Source: Neelides folsomi (taxonomy: Eukaryota; Arthropoda; Collembola; Neelipleona; Neelidae). From it: a stretch of 64,000 bases of DNA. The stretch covers positions 248,001-312,000 of the forward strand of contig JAQGBZ010000035.1 in the NCBI GenBank assembly GCA_034687125.1. The letters are read 5' to 3'. This document shows, piece by piece, positions 36,562 to 49,871 of this stretch. The notes beneath the pieces were generated by a model. The model saw only the letters and a program-made list of their open reading frames with translations, was not told the origin of the DNA and searched no databases. Position numbers and translations under genes: made by a program. Position 1 is the first letter of the stretch. Each line of letters begins with the position of its first letter.

Positions 36562-39500
36562 TGGGAGAGATGTAGACTGAGGAGAGCCTCGGCGACGAGT
36601 GCAAGGGACTGCAAGGGTGAGAGGAGAAGAGCCTGCGACGAAGATGCGAGAGCTCCTCCCTAATTTTCGGCAGCCCCACGGTGACTCCCTGCCTCACCTA
36701 CCCTCCACATCCCCACAATGGCCCTTCCAAATTTCCATCCATCCCAACAATTACAAGAATTCGAACCTCTCAATGAACTCGGAGTCAATTATTGTTGGGA
36801 AAGAGATGGTCCTGGGATGGGCACAATTGGAGGACGAAGGGGAAGGAGGAGAAAATCTCCTTTGTCCGCTTCCCCACATAAATCACGGACACTTTTTCAC
36901 ACAACTGGGAAATAATTGTTGGGTTTGTCTCCCTGAGTCCGAGCTTTTTTCTTCACCCGTCCCTCCTTGACAAATTGTAAGAAACTCAAATCGCAGTCAC
37001 CACCAACACAAATTTTTACCTTCGCTCCTTGCCGTTATGGTAAAAGGTTCTGCGACCCATCCAACAACCCGGAATTCACCCAACACGGCCCTTCCAATTA
37101 AATCCCAACCTTCCCGATCCTCCTCGGTTTCTCAAGGATTGAAATCAATTAGGTCTCATGACTCCGCTTCTCCATTATGCAATGCACGCCAAGAGGCCGT
37201 CGCTCATTAATACTTACATACACGTTCAAGAATTCCATTTGCTGATGAAGTGATGAATATACACATCATACATCCCTTATCTGTCTCTCAATCATCAAAC
37301 GACGGGCTAAGGAGTTTTGGCTAGATAAACCCCATTTCGGTTTATTAACACCCTTCACGCCATTCCACCAAATCAAATGTCAAATAATAAAGAGACACCC
37401 TGTTTCCTTCCATACATCTTTCACATCAAGAATTTTTAGCCTTCATATGTGAGCTACTTTGTAAAAAAACAAAGAAAGCATTTTAATTATTATTCCGCTT
37501 ACCCATTCTTTGTTTATTTGTAAATATATAATTTGAGCTCAATATGGGCTAAGCAATAAAATGAATTTGTCTTTTAAGCTCCACTCTGATGTTACAAATA
37601 GAGCATAAGCCTGAATGACGGCGCCTACAAGATAATCCCATACAAACCCTAGAATACGTAAATACGAGTACATCAATACATAATATCAATGGTAAGTAAT
37701 TACATAAGCTTAGGATATCATTTTCAAAGTTTTAAATGTATGTATACTCTAAGCGCAAGCGTTAAACAAGAACTTGATTGTATTATTCTATTTATTACAA
37801 TTACAAGCATTGAATTTATTAACAATTTTCCAAACTGGCTTATATTATTATTAAATAATTTATTATTTAAATCTGAAAATACTCCTTTTAAATGGACTTG
37901 GAAGAACGGGGGGAATAATTAAAATTGACCAGGATCGTAATATATTTATTGACACGGAGCCTGAAACGGATATATGTTGAGTCGTAAAGGATATATTTAC
38001 CGGATCGTGTGAGGAGTCGTATAGATTAAAGACGTCGCCAAATGGTTTTAAGGGTCTAAAAGGGCTTTTGCCCTCGATTCTGCCATTGGCGACGAGAGCT
38101 GTGGACTCGAGGTCTCGCCTCGGACATTAGGCCCATTGTTTCAAGGAGCAATAAAGGGCCGGAGGGTCGAAGAGACAATTAGGAATTAGAGATCGTCTGT
38201 GTGAATGGTCTTCTGTTGTGGTCGTCGGCCCCTTGTGACGGCGACTCCTCGACCCTTGTAAACCTATTTCAAGTCCTTCGAGGAAACTCTCCGTCAGACT
38301 CGGATCAATTTTTGGGCGACAAATCGCTCTGCAGAAAATTGCCTCTGGATTTTTGACATGGAGACGGGCGTCTTTGACGGCTTCGACTCGTTGCATTTTG
38401 CTCCACCACTTTTACGCCACAGCTTTCACGACCTACAACACATTCGACTCTTGGCGTCGACCCACATCGCCTTTGTCCTTTTTGCGGAAATTGGTCTTTG
38501 AGTTGGCATTTCGCAGAGCACCTCCAATTAAACCTCCTATCACACGATTATTACCATTCTTAATAACTTTCCACAATTAAAAACGGTCTTCGCAATTATC
38601 CTAAACGTCGACTCACTCCCACGTCCTATCTCCATTGCATGATTGTTCCCGACGACATAATATGTAATTATAATTAAGCCGGTAATAAAAATATGGGAAA
38701 ATTAAGGTCGCCAGCTCATGAACACATGACTTTTTATTCCCTCGCCCATTGAAATAAACATTTATGCGCTCGACGAGGTTTCTTAATTAACTCCCTTGTC
38801 TTCAAAACCCAGGATCCATGTAGGCGAGTGAAACCTCGAAATTAACACGTTCTTGCCCATATCAATTATTCTATTAATTTTCAATCGTTTCCTCGTATAA
38901 TAATTTATTCAAATTAATCAACGTTTAAGAACTCCCTCGTGGTGATTAAATTGGGACTGGGAGATATTAACTATTTTTGTGAATCCACATGGCCCGTTGC
39001 GGTGCAATAAATATGACGGAGAACGCGTGTTGAGATAGTCCGGGCTCACGGCTCCGTTCGGCTATCTATTGTGAGGGAGTTTCCCGAGCGCCGTCCGGGA
39101 AATGGGATCATTCAAACGAGGGCTATACAAATATTATTCATTAAAGATGATGTCGTCGGAATGAATTTGGATGAGTGGGCGATTAATGGAAGGGAGGGTG
39201 CGTAATCTGTGGAAAGGGCATTTGTCAATTACGGCCATATTATTACATTATGGAAGCGGAGAGGGAGCATATGCGGCTCATCATAACTCATGGGCCTAAG
39301 GAGGATTGATACGAGGGCGAGGGAGTCGAAAGTCTCCCGTCCCGATTCCCTCCCGATAATGCCCATTCAATTCCGCTGCCTGAGTATTAGGTGTATAAAA
39401 AGGGTGATTTATGAGGACCAACCGTATCGGATCGACTTTGGGTACAAGGGGTTATGGATTCATTCAATCACTTGGTCCCTTTGTCTCCCAGGGCCCCAAT

Positions 39501-42500
39501 CCCCTCACCGCCAATTACCCGCCTCCCTCCGTCGACTCGACCAGGAGGAGGAGGCTCTCGAGTCATCACATAGACGCCTCTTCCCTCTCGGCAAATTGCG
39601 AACCGCTCATTATTACCTCGACGGAGGAGCCAATTGTGCAGTTGGACTCATCAGCCAAACCTTCCTCTGATAATAACCACTATTGTGAAGGCAATTTGTT
39701 CCCCTCGCATTCCTCCACTCAGCTAGCTCAAAACTCCTCGCATCTCCTCCCTCGCATATTAGGGATTATTGGGTAATTAGGATTCTCATGGTGGAACATC
39801 TCCCAATGGCGGCACCATAGCCCCGCACACAACCATACTGATTGTTAGTGCCCCGACTTCCTATGTGCCAATGGAGTCCTTCGGCCCTCATTTGGGACAC
39901 TGCCAACCCCAAAATACTCAGGAGGAGATGAAGGGATGAAATTTGGACAAGTGAGGTAATAATTGAGATAGGAGGGTTAATGGAGGGAGGAAGAAGGACA
40001 GATGTGGCTCCCAGGATGCCAGGAATACTCATCCTCAAGAGGGAAAAAACCCTGTGTAGGACATGAGTTTTTTCTTTAAAAGGGTTGACGGTCGGAGCGG
40101 CAGAAGGGTGGAATGAAGGTGTGTGTGCTGTGTGGGGTCCTGGAGGAGATGAACACACATGGGTGACCAAGACTGACTGACCTCACCAAACCCCCCGTTT
40201 GACAAATCCCTCAAATGTCCTTAATGAGATTATACGAGGTGGGTCGACCACCAAGCGACCCGGCTCTTCCGCACCCGCTAATAAGGACATTCAACTGCCA
40301 TTCAACCATTCCGACAATTGGCCGATGAGACAAGAGAGGCTTTGTTGTCCACTCAAGGCCTCTGCTTTTGATTGATTGTCTTTCTGGAGTCAAAAGCTCC
40401 GCGGCATCCACCCACATCAAACCCACCCTACACCCTTCTATTAATACTATCAAATATTTGACCACTCCACAAATTGTTTTCTTGCTCCACGTCTTGGCCA
40501 AATTACGAGTCCTTGGATACAAAATTTGTATAAAATTATGAGTAATTTTCCATATTTGAGCAAATGCTTGATAAAAGGACTAGAAACTAAATACTATTCT
40601 GATGATGTTTCTAATGTTTCTAATCTTAAACTCCATTACAATTACTTATGCAATACAATTTTTTTAAATTCTCCATATTTATTTCTGGATCTATAAAACT
40701 AATATTATCTAGCTATAAGTTTGCATTGTAAATTTTATAAAGTACTAGTATTTATCCTTGGTACACCAGTTTATCATTTTATAATATTTGCATAAAATAT
40801 TTAAGTATGGGTAAATATAAGGTTTGTTTTATTTGGCATTAGAGAGCCAAGATGGTCAAAATGGTTTCGATAACTTTTGTTATTTTCCGATCCTCTTGGG
40901 TTTGGATATTAAGGTCAATTTGTCTATTGACTCTTGCCAAGGGTCGGGAGAGATTCTCCATGCCTTTCCACGAAGTGGAGGCCAAAGGAGGGAGAAGAAA
41001 GGAATTATGGAGTTTGGAGCAGTTCATTGAGTGAAAAGAGTCTTTGAGTGTCGGACATCCATCAGGAGAGGAGGAGGGATACAAAGTTGTAATTGTTCAA
41101 GACCGTACCTGCTCGACAAAACCTGGCTATTTGTTCCACTTGTGTGGCATCGAGAGTCATTGAGCGGATTTGGGCCTTCTTCAGAAGGCACTGAATGGCC
41201 ATTCTAATTAGGCAGATGCTCCAGTGGCCCGAGTTGGGACGACAATGGGTCCAGGGAGTGAGCCCCGATCCATTACGAGAACAGACACCTTCGCCTTTCT
41301 CCGGGAAGAATGGGAGTTGTTCCTTGGGCACGGGACGGGTTTTCGCGTCCCCCACTTTATTACCCACCTTTTATTTGGCACTCTATTATTTTTCCATTGA
41401 GGACCACCTTGGCTATTCCCGTAATGTCCCTCTCCCAGGAGAATGGATCTCGAGTGTGGAGGATGAAAGGATGAAGGTGAAGAGTCCTCGGGGGAAGAAG
41501 TATCATGCTCGATTCTGGGTCCATTTAATGAATTGACCGTTCTCGAGAGCTTTTTTCTCCCCGCTTTAAACCCAGGGCCCATTATGAGATGTATTTAAGT
41601 TTTTATTGTGGGAATCCAAGCTGTCAGAGCCAATTATCGCCATATTCACGAAAGGATCTCATCGATTTCACGCTTTCGGCTCCATCCCGTGAGAGGGGTA
41701 ATGTATGTTGTGGAGGCATTTGAGGAGCTCCACCGGGCTCATGACGATGGCCGTTAAGTGGAGACTTCCCGACTCACCCTCAATTATTGATGAGCGCCCA
41801 TCGAGCTCAATTGAGGCAAATCATCCGTCGGATATTTAGTCGGTCCGCGTAATAGCGAACAAATTCAGACATTATTGGCCTCCTTCGGACACATCGCGAG
41901 GGAGGGAAGTCACGCAAGAAAGGAACGAGGAGCCAACATGGTTGCATACAAGAACTCCGCCGACAAGGGCCAGCCGCCGCCACCCGGGTCAAATGAAGAG
42001 GACAACGGGGAAAACTTCATTTGCCTCTCCAGTTATCCATGAAATAAGGCTAGTCTCCCCGGCGCCCATCTCCCTAATAAATGACACATGTTGACTCCAG
42101 GCCTTCGTCAAAGGAAACACAGGCCCACTAATTGGCCTTCTGACTTACACTCCGACCCGCAACGGAATTCTTCACAAGTCTCCAAAGAGCATTAGGGCTC
42201 CCATTTGGGAAAGATAAGCTCCCTTTGTCAATCGCCAGTGATAATTAGTTGTGTAGGAAGAGGATTTGTCGATGTGCACCTCTTCCTCATTGGGTTCGCA
42301 ATTAGAGGAAAGGAGTAAATACAGTTGGAGGAAATCGGATTAATTCCCCCTTTGATTTCATAATCACTTCATGATGTTAAGACTCTCAATAATGCCCCTC
42401 ACTTTGACAAGGAAATGGGCTAATTTTGAATTTAATATTTTTATCTCTTCCTTTTATCGGCCGTTTGTAAAAACAGACACATTATTAGAGGGCCCATATA

Positions 42501-45500
42501 ATAATCCCCGACGTAGGTTGATATGGACATATTGCTTATGACATAGGATATAGCGAGATTACATAGGCGGTAGACTCGATGGCGTAAGCATGATGAATGG
42601 GCGAGGCTCATTTATTTGACATCGCCTCCATGGGCTTCGTGTGGAGAGGGAAAAGGTTTTAGCGACAAGTTATTACAAAAGTAATCTTCCTTTGTGCGGA
42701 AGCGTAATCCTCTCCCTTTCATAGGATTTACATTGGGAAATTTATCCAGGGGTATAATAAACGGTATAATAGCTTCATCTTTGATTTGAGTCATCAAACA
42801 AAACCCAATTGTTGGTTTGCTCACTCACCCCGCAAAAAGAGAAACTCGAGTTTGATTCAACAATCTGCTCTTCTGATTTTTACTTTTAATGTCCCCATCA
42901 TTCACTACATATTTTTATTCATGGCCCTTTTTATTTCAATTATAATTATAATGACTCTGTTCCTATGAGCTTCTAAATCTCTACAAAAGAAGAACAATGG
43001 AGAGACGATTGAACTTCATTTCAATTATCATTCACTTGTTTTGAGTTCAATAAATGGGCCAATTAAATGAGAGAATAATAATATAATAATAACAATATAC
43101 GTGGTGAAAATTATAATTAATAATTCAGCATATATTTAATTATGACTCATAGTACTCAAAGGGATATGTACATATCCCTTTGGCTTGGTTTCAAAGGTTT
43201 TATGAGATGAATGATGGGACGTGGGAGGGATAATTGTTTTAATTGTTTTTTTGTGGGCCCGGACGACGGGATTTGTCACCTTGTTGAAGGAAGGAGTCGG
43301 GTGTGGGAAGGCTCATGCAGCTAATGAGGGACGGATATGAAAATGGGGGAAACAATAACAAGCATCGGGTTAAAATCCAGAGGAGGTCAACGATGATTTC
43401 ATGATACTTTCCTATATCATATGTTGTTAATGCATGATTCCATTCCTCATCCTCTGGGTGGATTTGCATGCAACGCCGTTGGGGAAAATATTTTCTCTAC
43501 GTGTGTTCCATAATGTGGTTATAAAGTATTAAAGAATCTCCATTGAGTGATGATTGCAGAGGGGAGCGAGGGAAAAAAACTAAGAAGGGGTTTCCACCCA
43601 TTCTGAGCATGCAATGGGTGAACTTCGTGAGCTCACCCTCTTCTTTAATAAATTCTCAATAAGGTCGAACTAATTTGGAAACAAATGTTTCTCCTTTTCC
43701 TTCTGCTTCTCCACAAAATTAGGGGGAAAATTGAACAAACACTCCGAGAATGAAGAATTGAGTATTATTTAATGCAGACATGTCTTTGCTTATATAACCC
43801 TTACTTTCCTAAGTTAGGACCGGAGATGAAAAACATTTCCGAAATTATTATGAATATTTTGGTGGGATTTTTGAAAACTGGCCAAGGATTGCCTTCCCAA
43901 ATGTTTCTCAATGATTGAAATGAAGTTTTTGTATGGGATCAGAGGGACAATCTCTGGGTGTTTTTTGAGAGTCGACCACTTTTTCGCGTGTTTTTCTTTC
44001 TCCGTCTTTCTCCTTTTTTCTCCCCCATCTCGGGAATTGAAAGGTACTAATTACATTTCACGCAATCCTAATTCTCTCTCAATCCTCTCGTCTGCTGGGA
44101 AATTGAGTTATTATAAACCAATTTTTCTAACAACCGCCTTGAAGACGTTGAGAAGGCCGACCCATCGGGCCACATCTCAACTTCATGTCCACCACCTGAG
44201 CCTCATTTCACTACCTATGGATTTCATTAACTCCCACCTCCAATTATCAGTCTCAGAGGGAATGGAAATGAAGGCCCTCGGCCCCCAAAAAATCCTTTAG
44301 GAACCGAGAGTGGGAATGTTGAACCTTATCGCCCCCCGTTCCTCATCCCATCTACTCAAAATGAGGTCTGTGTTGAGTGGAGGATTGGAATATCAAATGC
44401 GTCTTGAACACGGATATTCCTCGGCCATTGTCCACGTTTCCCTCCCGGTAGATTATCTCATTTGACGCTATTTTGACCTAATTGAAATTATCCTCCAATC
44501 TCGATTTTCTAATCTTAATTAGTGGGAGCACGAGCCGTGGAGGAACTTTCATTATAGAGTTGTTGTGTGGGTGAACGGCGACTTCATGAGCTCTCGTCAC
44601 GGCCGCCATTACCTATTACTTTTTATTCCCTTTCCTCGCCTCTTAATGTGGGGAGTGAGTTGAGGGCAGACACGTTATATGGGCCGAGATTAAATCCGGC
44701 AGGGACCTCCGAATTAATTCCACAATTAGACTTTCTCAAGGCTCATCTAATGTGCCCAATAGTCAGGGATATGACGAGGGCTGGTTTAATATGCTTTTAA
44801 TATTCTCCGACGGCTGCAGCATTGGAAGTCTATTCGGCCGAGGTAACCCAACCCGGTGGAATAATGGCCCTTTGGCTCACAATGAGGAAAGGGCCACTCC
44901 TTGTATCAAAGGAACGAGTCAAGCTTTGTCGAAACTCGAATCCTCGAACTCACTTTTTACAAAGTAAATTTGAAAGGTGGGGCTCCCCGATTTCAAAAAC
45001 ATTCTTTCTCCTCTCCCACAATGAGAATCACAATAAAAGTTGAAATATCACGGACAAAACATTTGTCCTCAGGAATTAAATCCACACTTAAGAATTTAAG
45101 ACCCTTCTGTAATAGACCTTTAAAGTTGATACTCGACAATGCACACAACAGAGGATTTGGCTACAAGTACTTAAGTATCTCTCTCCAATAACAGATGGAT
45201 TTTGGTCGTAAGTCAATCAGTTGACGGGAACTAATGGCCCCTATAATAATCAACCGTGTAAGATTTAAAATCATTTCATGATCCTTCTAGTCCTGCCCGG
45301 CCTAAATTTACCAAACCTCAAGAGCGCCGAAATTTGTGAAGGAATCCTATCAAATGTGTTGACTTTTTCCCTCGTTCTGGGACTTATTTGTCCATTGGAA
45401 ATGTTGAGGGCTGGTGAATTGAAATTGTTTATTTACAAGGGAATTCGAGAATTTAAAATATTTAATCCATAAAATCGTTCCAAGCCGACTTGAAATCCAG

Positions 45501-48500
45501 ACAAAGTATGCAGATATCCTCAAATTGGTCATATTACCAAACCCCGGGTTATAAATATATAAATCCAATCCAAGAACCCATTTGCTATATATCCAGATGC
45601 ATATTCCCACAGTTTCCCATGTAGGTTATTTACAACTACGCAACGTGAAAGTAATTGATGTGGGGGGTTTTTTCTCAATAGGAACATGTTTGTTTGAGGA
45701 GAATTGGTGACATTCCAAAGGAAGTTATATTTATAATTTAACGGAAGAGGTTTGAAATTGAGAATCAAAATATTTATGAAGATGAGAGGAAAGACGTGTG
45801 GTGGTAAATTGGAATCAAAGAGCCTCTGCGGAATGACTGAATGGGAATGAGTGATGGGGGGACAAGGGCTGAGTGACAGAAAGTGAAAATCGTTCCCCAT
45901 TTCCCTCTCAATGGGAAGGAACGGGTTCCTCAATGTCGAAGGTGGGACGGACAAACACCCGCATGTTGGGGAGAGCCCTTTGCTCCAAAGTCCCGTAGAA
46001 ACCACACACGTCCAAAGGCCCGAAGTCCCGAATCCATTCGTGAATCTCCTCTTCCTGTGTCTGCCACGCAGAGGCCTTCACTTATTATCTCCACATATGA
46101 TGTTTCCACTTTTTTCTGAATCTGTCTCTGAGCATGATATACATGTTACTCTGACTACTCTGGGAGTGTGTGTGTGTGTGTGTGACATCGAGTGGTATTA
46201 TTGTCGAGGTAAGGATGTATGGGAGTTTATCGCTGGGCGCCATCGGCCTCATTAAACGCCACCGCGGATCTTAATTTCATATTCATTTATTTGACAGAGT
46301 AAAGAACCCTTTGTTTGGCTCCTTCCTCTTTCGTGGCTGCTGGGAGATTGGGGCGATAAAGTGAATTCAGGCCCACCATCGAAGTTATAAATAGGTGGAT
46401 TTCCAACTTACAAAAATCCTCAAGACAATGAAAAGGTCTGATTGTCAGCCCAACTGTGTCTCAAAGTGGAACACATCCCCTCATCTCCTCATAATCACCT
46501 CTCAGTTTCTAGAGCCCAATTATTCATTCCCTGTACTTAATGCATTTAGCTTCGTAATTCACCACATTGTTTATTATTGTATTTATTACTCGCTAATGTG
46601 GGCATTTACAATGGACTTTTTGCGAAACCGGCCTTTGCATGAATGCTCGCCATCCATATTATACATGCAAAGGGACTTGGATGAGGAAGGAAACAAATAA
46701 TTACTACTACAATATAATTCATTAAACGGAAATTGCTCATGGTTTATTTTTATTTAAGTAAATAAATGGGCAAATAGGGGAATTAAATGTATAAATAACT
46801 TGTAAGACGATTTAGGAAAGAAGCAAATTTGGATGGAGCATTTGTCTTTTTGAACGCATTTATCTCCAATTAGGAGATAGATTACTTTCGCCTTTACCGG
46901 CTTCTCCCATGAGGGGCCGAACGTGAAGGAATATCACAGGCAAGGTATATTAATCTCCATAAAAGGATTGGCATGGCCTCCGTGCGAGCCTCTCCTTCCC
47001 GATTAAGTCCTTAATAATATAAAATGAAGAGAGAGCCCCTCAACACGCAATCCATTTATTTTTAATTTTATAGCATTTGACACCGTGGTAAAAGTTCCGT
47101 TTAAAATAATAGACATTAATTCACGGGCGAGGGCTCAAGGGAACCATTTATTTGCACTAAAAGACTCACTTTTTTAAAATCTGCTCATTTGGCCAAAGTG
47201 CAAAAATCCTTCACTGGCGCGAAGGGCTCCCTCACCACGCTTCAGCTCCAGCTCCGTCAAATACCTCAACGAGCCTTATTACATAAACCCGGGAGAATGC
47301 GGGCGTCGTGGAAATTTAATTTGTTGAGCCTATTAGTGGATCCACATTGGTAATTTTATATCGAGTAGAGGTAATTGCAGGATAATGAGCGGAATAAATA
47401 AAGCGAGGTTGGAAGGATGTTCCTATGACTAATGAGAGTTTGTTGGGAGATGTGGAGTTTGGGAATGCGAGGGCTTGCGAAGACTTGAGTCATTTGCCAA
47501 GGAGGAATTTGCAAATTTTCCTTCTCTCTCCGGCCGTAAATATCTGTGAGATGGGCGATAAGGGACGTTGTTATGGGTTAGTTAGTGCCGGGCTGGTGGA
47601 AGGAAACAATATCCAATTCTCATATTCTGCTCTTGTAGTTATACATACTAATATGTAGGATGGAACTATGCATGTGTGTATGACGGCCGGGGTTGTGGGA
47701 CGGTTGGCGAAGGAATGATAGGCTCCCCTTTATTGGAGGAGAATGGGGATAAATTCATTAGAGATTTGGTTCAAAGTGAGTGTCATTGTGCTGAGGGCCG
47801 TCACGCAATAGAGGGAGAAATGGTGAATTGATAAACGATTTCGTCGTGTCAGTCCCCCTCAATGGCCCTCGAAAGGAGCGGGGAGGGAGACTCAAAGCGG
47901 CCCGGTGTTTTCATCCTCTCCAAATCTGTCACCTTTTTGAAAGGGGGATGGGGAAAGGTGTGTGTAGTAGTGGAGACCAGACCCACTCAACGGAACGATG
48001 AACTTCGGAGTCAACTCCCAAACAAAGGGACAAAAAATGGTCATTCACTGCTTTAACCTGGCTCTCACATTATTACACTCACTTAACAAATGTCCCTATG
48101 GAGGTAATCCCATCCCCTCCTCGACAAATCAAAATCAACGAATGGGCCCTCATAACTCACGCAGCTCTCGCGGAGGCTCCCTAATTTAATATGCATGAGG
48201 AAAAGGGCCCCATTACGAGAGCCCTAATTTAATGGATCATTGTGAACGTCCCGCAGAGGCGGCCATGGGCCTTCCAAACCCTCACAACTCGTCAGGTGAG
48301 GCGAGTTTGGCTCCGGGCCTCCATCTCCCACTCACTAATTAATCCCTCAAACAAGGAAACACATCTTTTGATCATATAATGAAGCTATTTGTGAAGCCGC
48401 GGATTTATTGCTTCAAGATCCTTAAATTACGACATCAACTTCAGGAGGGAGGAATGTTCGTCTCCATTGCAAATTAATGAATATCCAACGAGATGTCTTG

Positions 48501-49590
48501 GGTTGCTTTTGGACTTCCACGGTGGCATCCGATTTTCTTGAGCACATTGCAAAAGCCAATGTGGGTATGGAGGCTGTAATTAAATGCAGTGGGTCAGGTG
48601 GGATTATGACGCAGGTCTCGAATGTTAATTGTGATTGACAATGCTGAGTTCACACCTTAGAGTTAGAGGGGAGAATGTAGGGCGGTTGATGGGGCAGATT
48701 GAATGGTGCAGAAGTTGAGCGACGTGTTCGTCTGATGTGATTTGTGTGAGAAATGACGAGGAGTTTGGAGATGGTAATCTCCTAGCCTTGCAAATTACTC
48801 TCCGCTCACCGGACCATGAATCATTATTACCTGCCTCTCCACCACTCCGAGCGCGAGATTAAATCAATCAATTTGGTAATGAGATACAAATCGAGTTAAA
48901 CGGTCTCCCGCATTTACAAATGTCTCGAGGTAGAGAAGTGTGGGCGACTCGTACCCTGGGCCAACGACGCAAGTCCCGAGTGTTGGGCAATTGATCCGGA
49001 GTGTTTTCCTCCCAAATAGCCAAGAATCTCTTTATTCCGGCCCTGTGAGATCCAGGCCGGTGTTCCGAGGCGCTCACAATGGTTTTCGCGTCCCTTGGTC
49101 CTCCAGGGATTTGAATAAGACAGGGCGGAGTCGAGCGAGAGGAGGGCCAGCTCATTATTGAGTATTTTTTACAGTCCCATTGTATGGAGAGAGGGGCGAG
49201 CAATTGACTCCTCATCTCTCTCTAAATGCTCATCTTCCTCGTGGGGTGAAGAGTGAAAAAATCGGAGAGGAGCTGGATGGGTTCGGAGCCCCTCGTTGGG
49301 CCTATTGGAGCGGAGGAAGGCGAAACGGGCGGAGAACTCGTTTCCAGGCGGAGCTCTCCACTGGGAGTGAAACAAACCCTGGATCCACTTTTAGTTCGAG
49401 CCTCGTCGATCTCACCCGTCCAATTCCCCTTGAGAATGGTGAGGACGACGAGTTGCCCCTCACCCTCCTCGATCTCTGCGAATCGAGGGAGATTCGCGTA
49501 GTTGGGAACTGTGGGCCAGTCCTCCCTTGCTTCCCGACCCAGTTGGACGGGGAAGGCAACACACACCCCGTCGAAATGTGATTCCTCCCC
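36562..49590. other. 13-kb gene-free interval between the divergent Msx genes
   Basis: Presumed shared upstream regulatory DNA of the two Msx genes. Mostly moderate GC with small AT-rich patches (37.4-37.95, 40.5-40.85 kb). A TATAAAAA near 39393 is not followed by a recognisable gene. Frames up to about 158 codons occur but show no family motif. Confidence 0.5.
46165..46184. repeat. (TG)n microsatellite
   Basis: Ten GT units in an uninterrupted run. Confidence 0.85.
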
Positions 49591-49871
49591 ATGACCAAAA
49601 CGTTCAGCTCCCTTCCCACTCCAATGAAAATGTCCGACTCGGAGTCGAAGGTGGGGCGGGAAGAGATCGAGGAGGAGGACGCCTACGTGTCCTCCGAAGA
49701 CCTCGAGGAGGACGAGGACGACGAGCCCCTTGAAGACCCCAAAGACACTCAAATCCTCCCCGGTTCCCTGCAGAACAAGAAGACTGAGAAGAAACTCTCT
49801 TTCAGCGTCGCTTCCCTCCTGGGGAAGGACGACAAGGACAGTGATGACCCCGGGCCGAGGAACTGCTACTC
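49591..49871 (+). CDS. msx: Msx-b exon 1, acidic region and eh1 motif
   Basis: Begins [20 protein letters not shown], includes runs of Glu and Asp, then [15 protein letters not shown]. The donor gtaagt at 49872 leaves two bases (phase 2). Confidence 0.9.

Noticed and set aside
36271-36663. 130-codon plus-strand frame opposite Msx-a exon 1
   Set aside because: Antisense shadow of the Msx-a coding sequence.
39392-39400. TATAAAAA as a promoter in the Msx-Msx gap
   Set aside because: No downstream coding exon could be linked to it.
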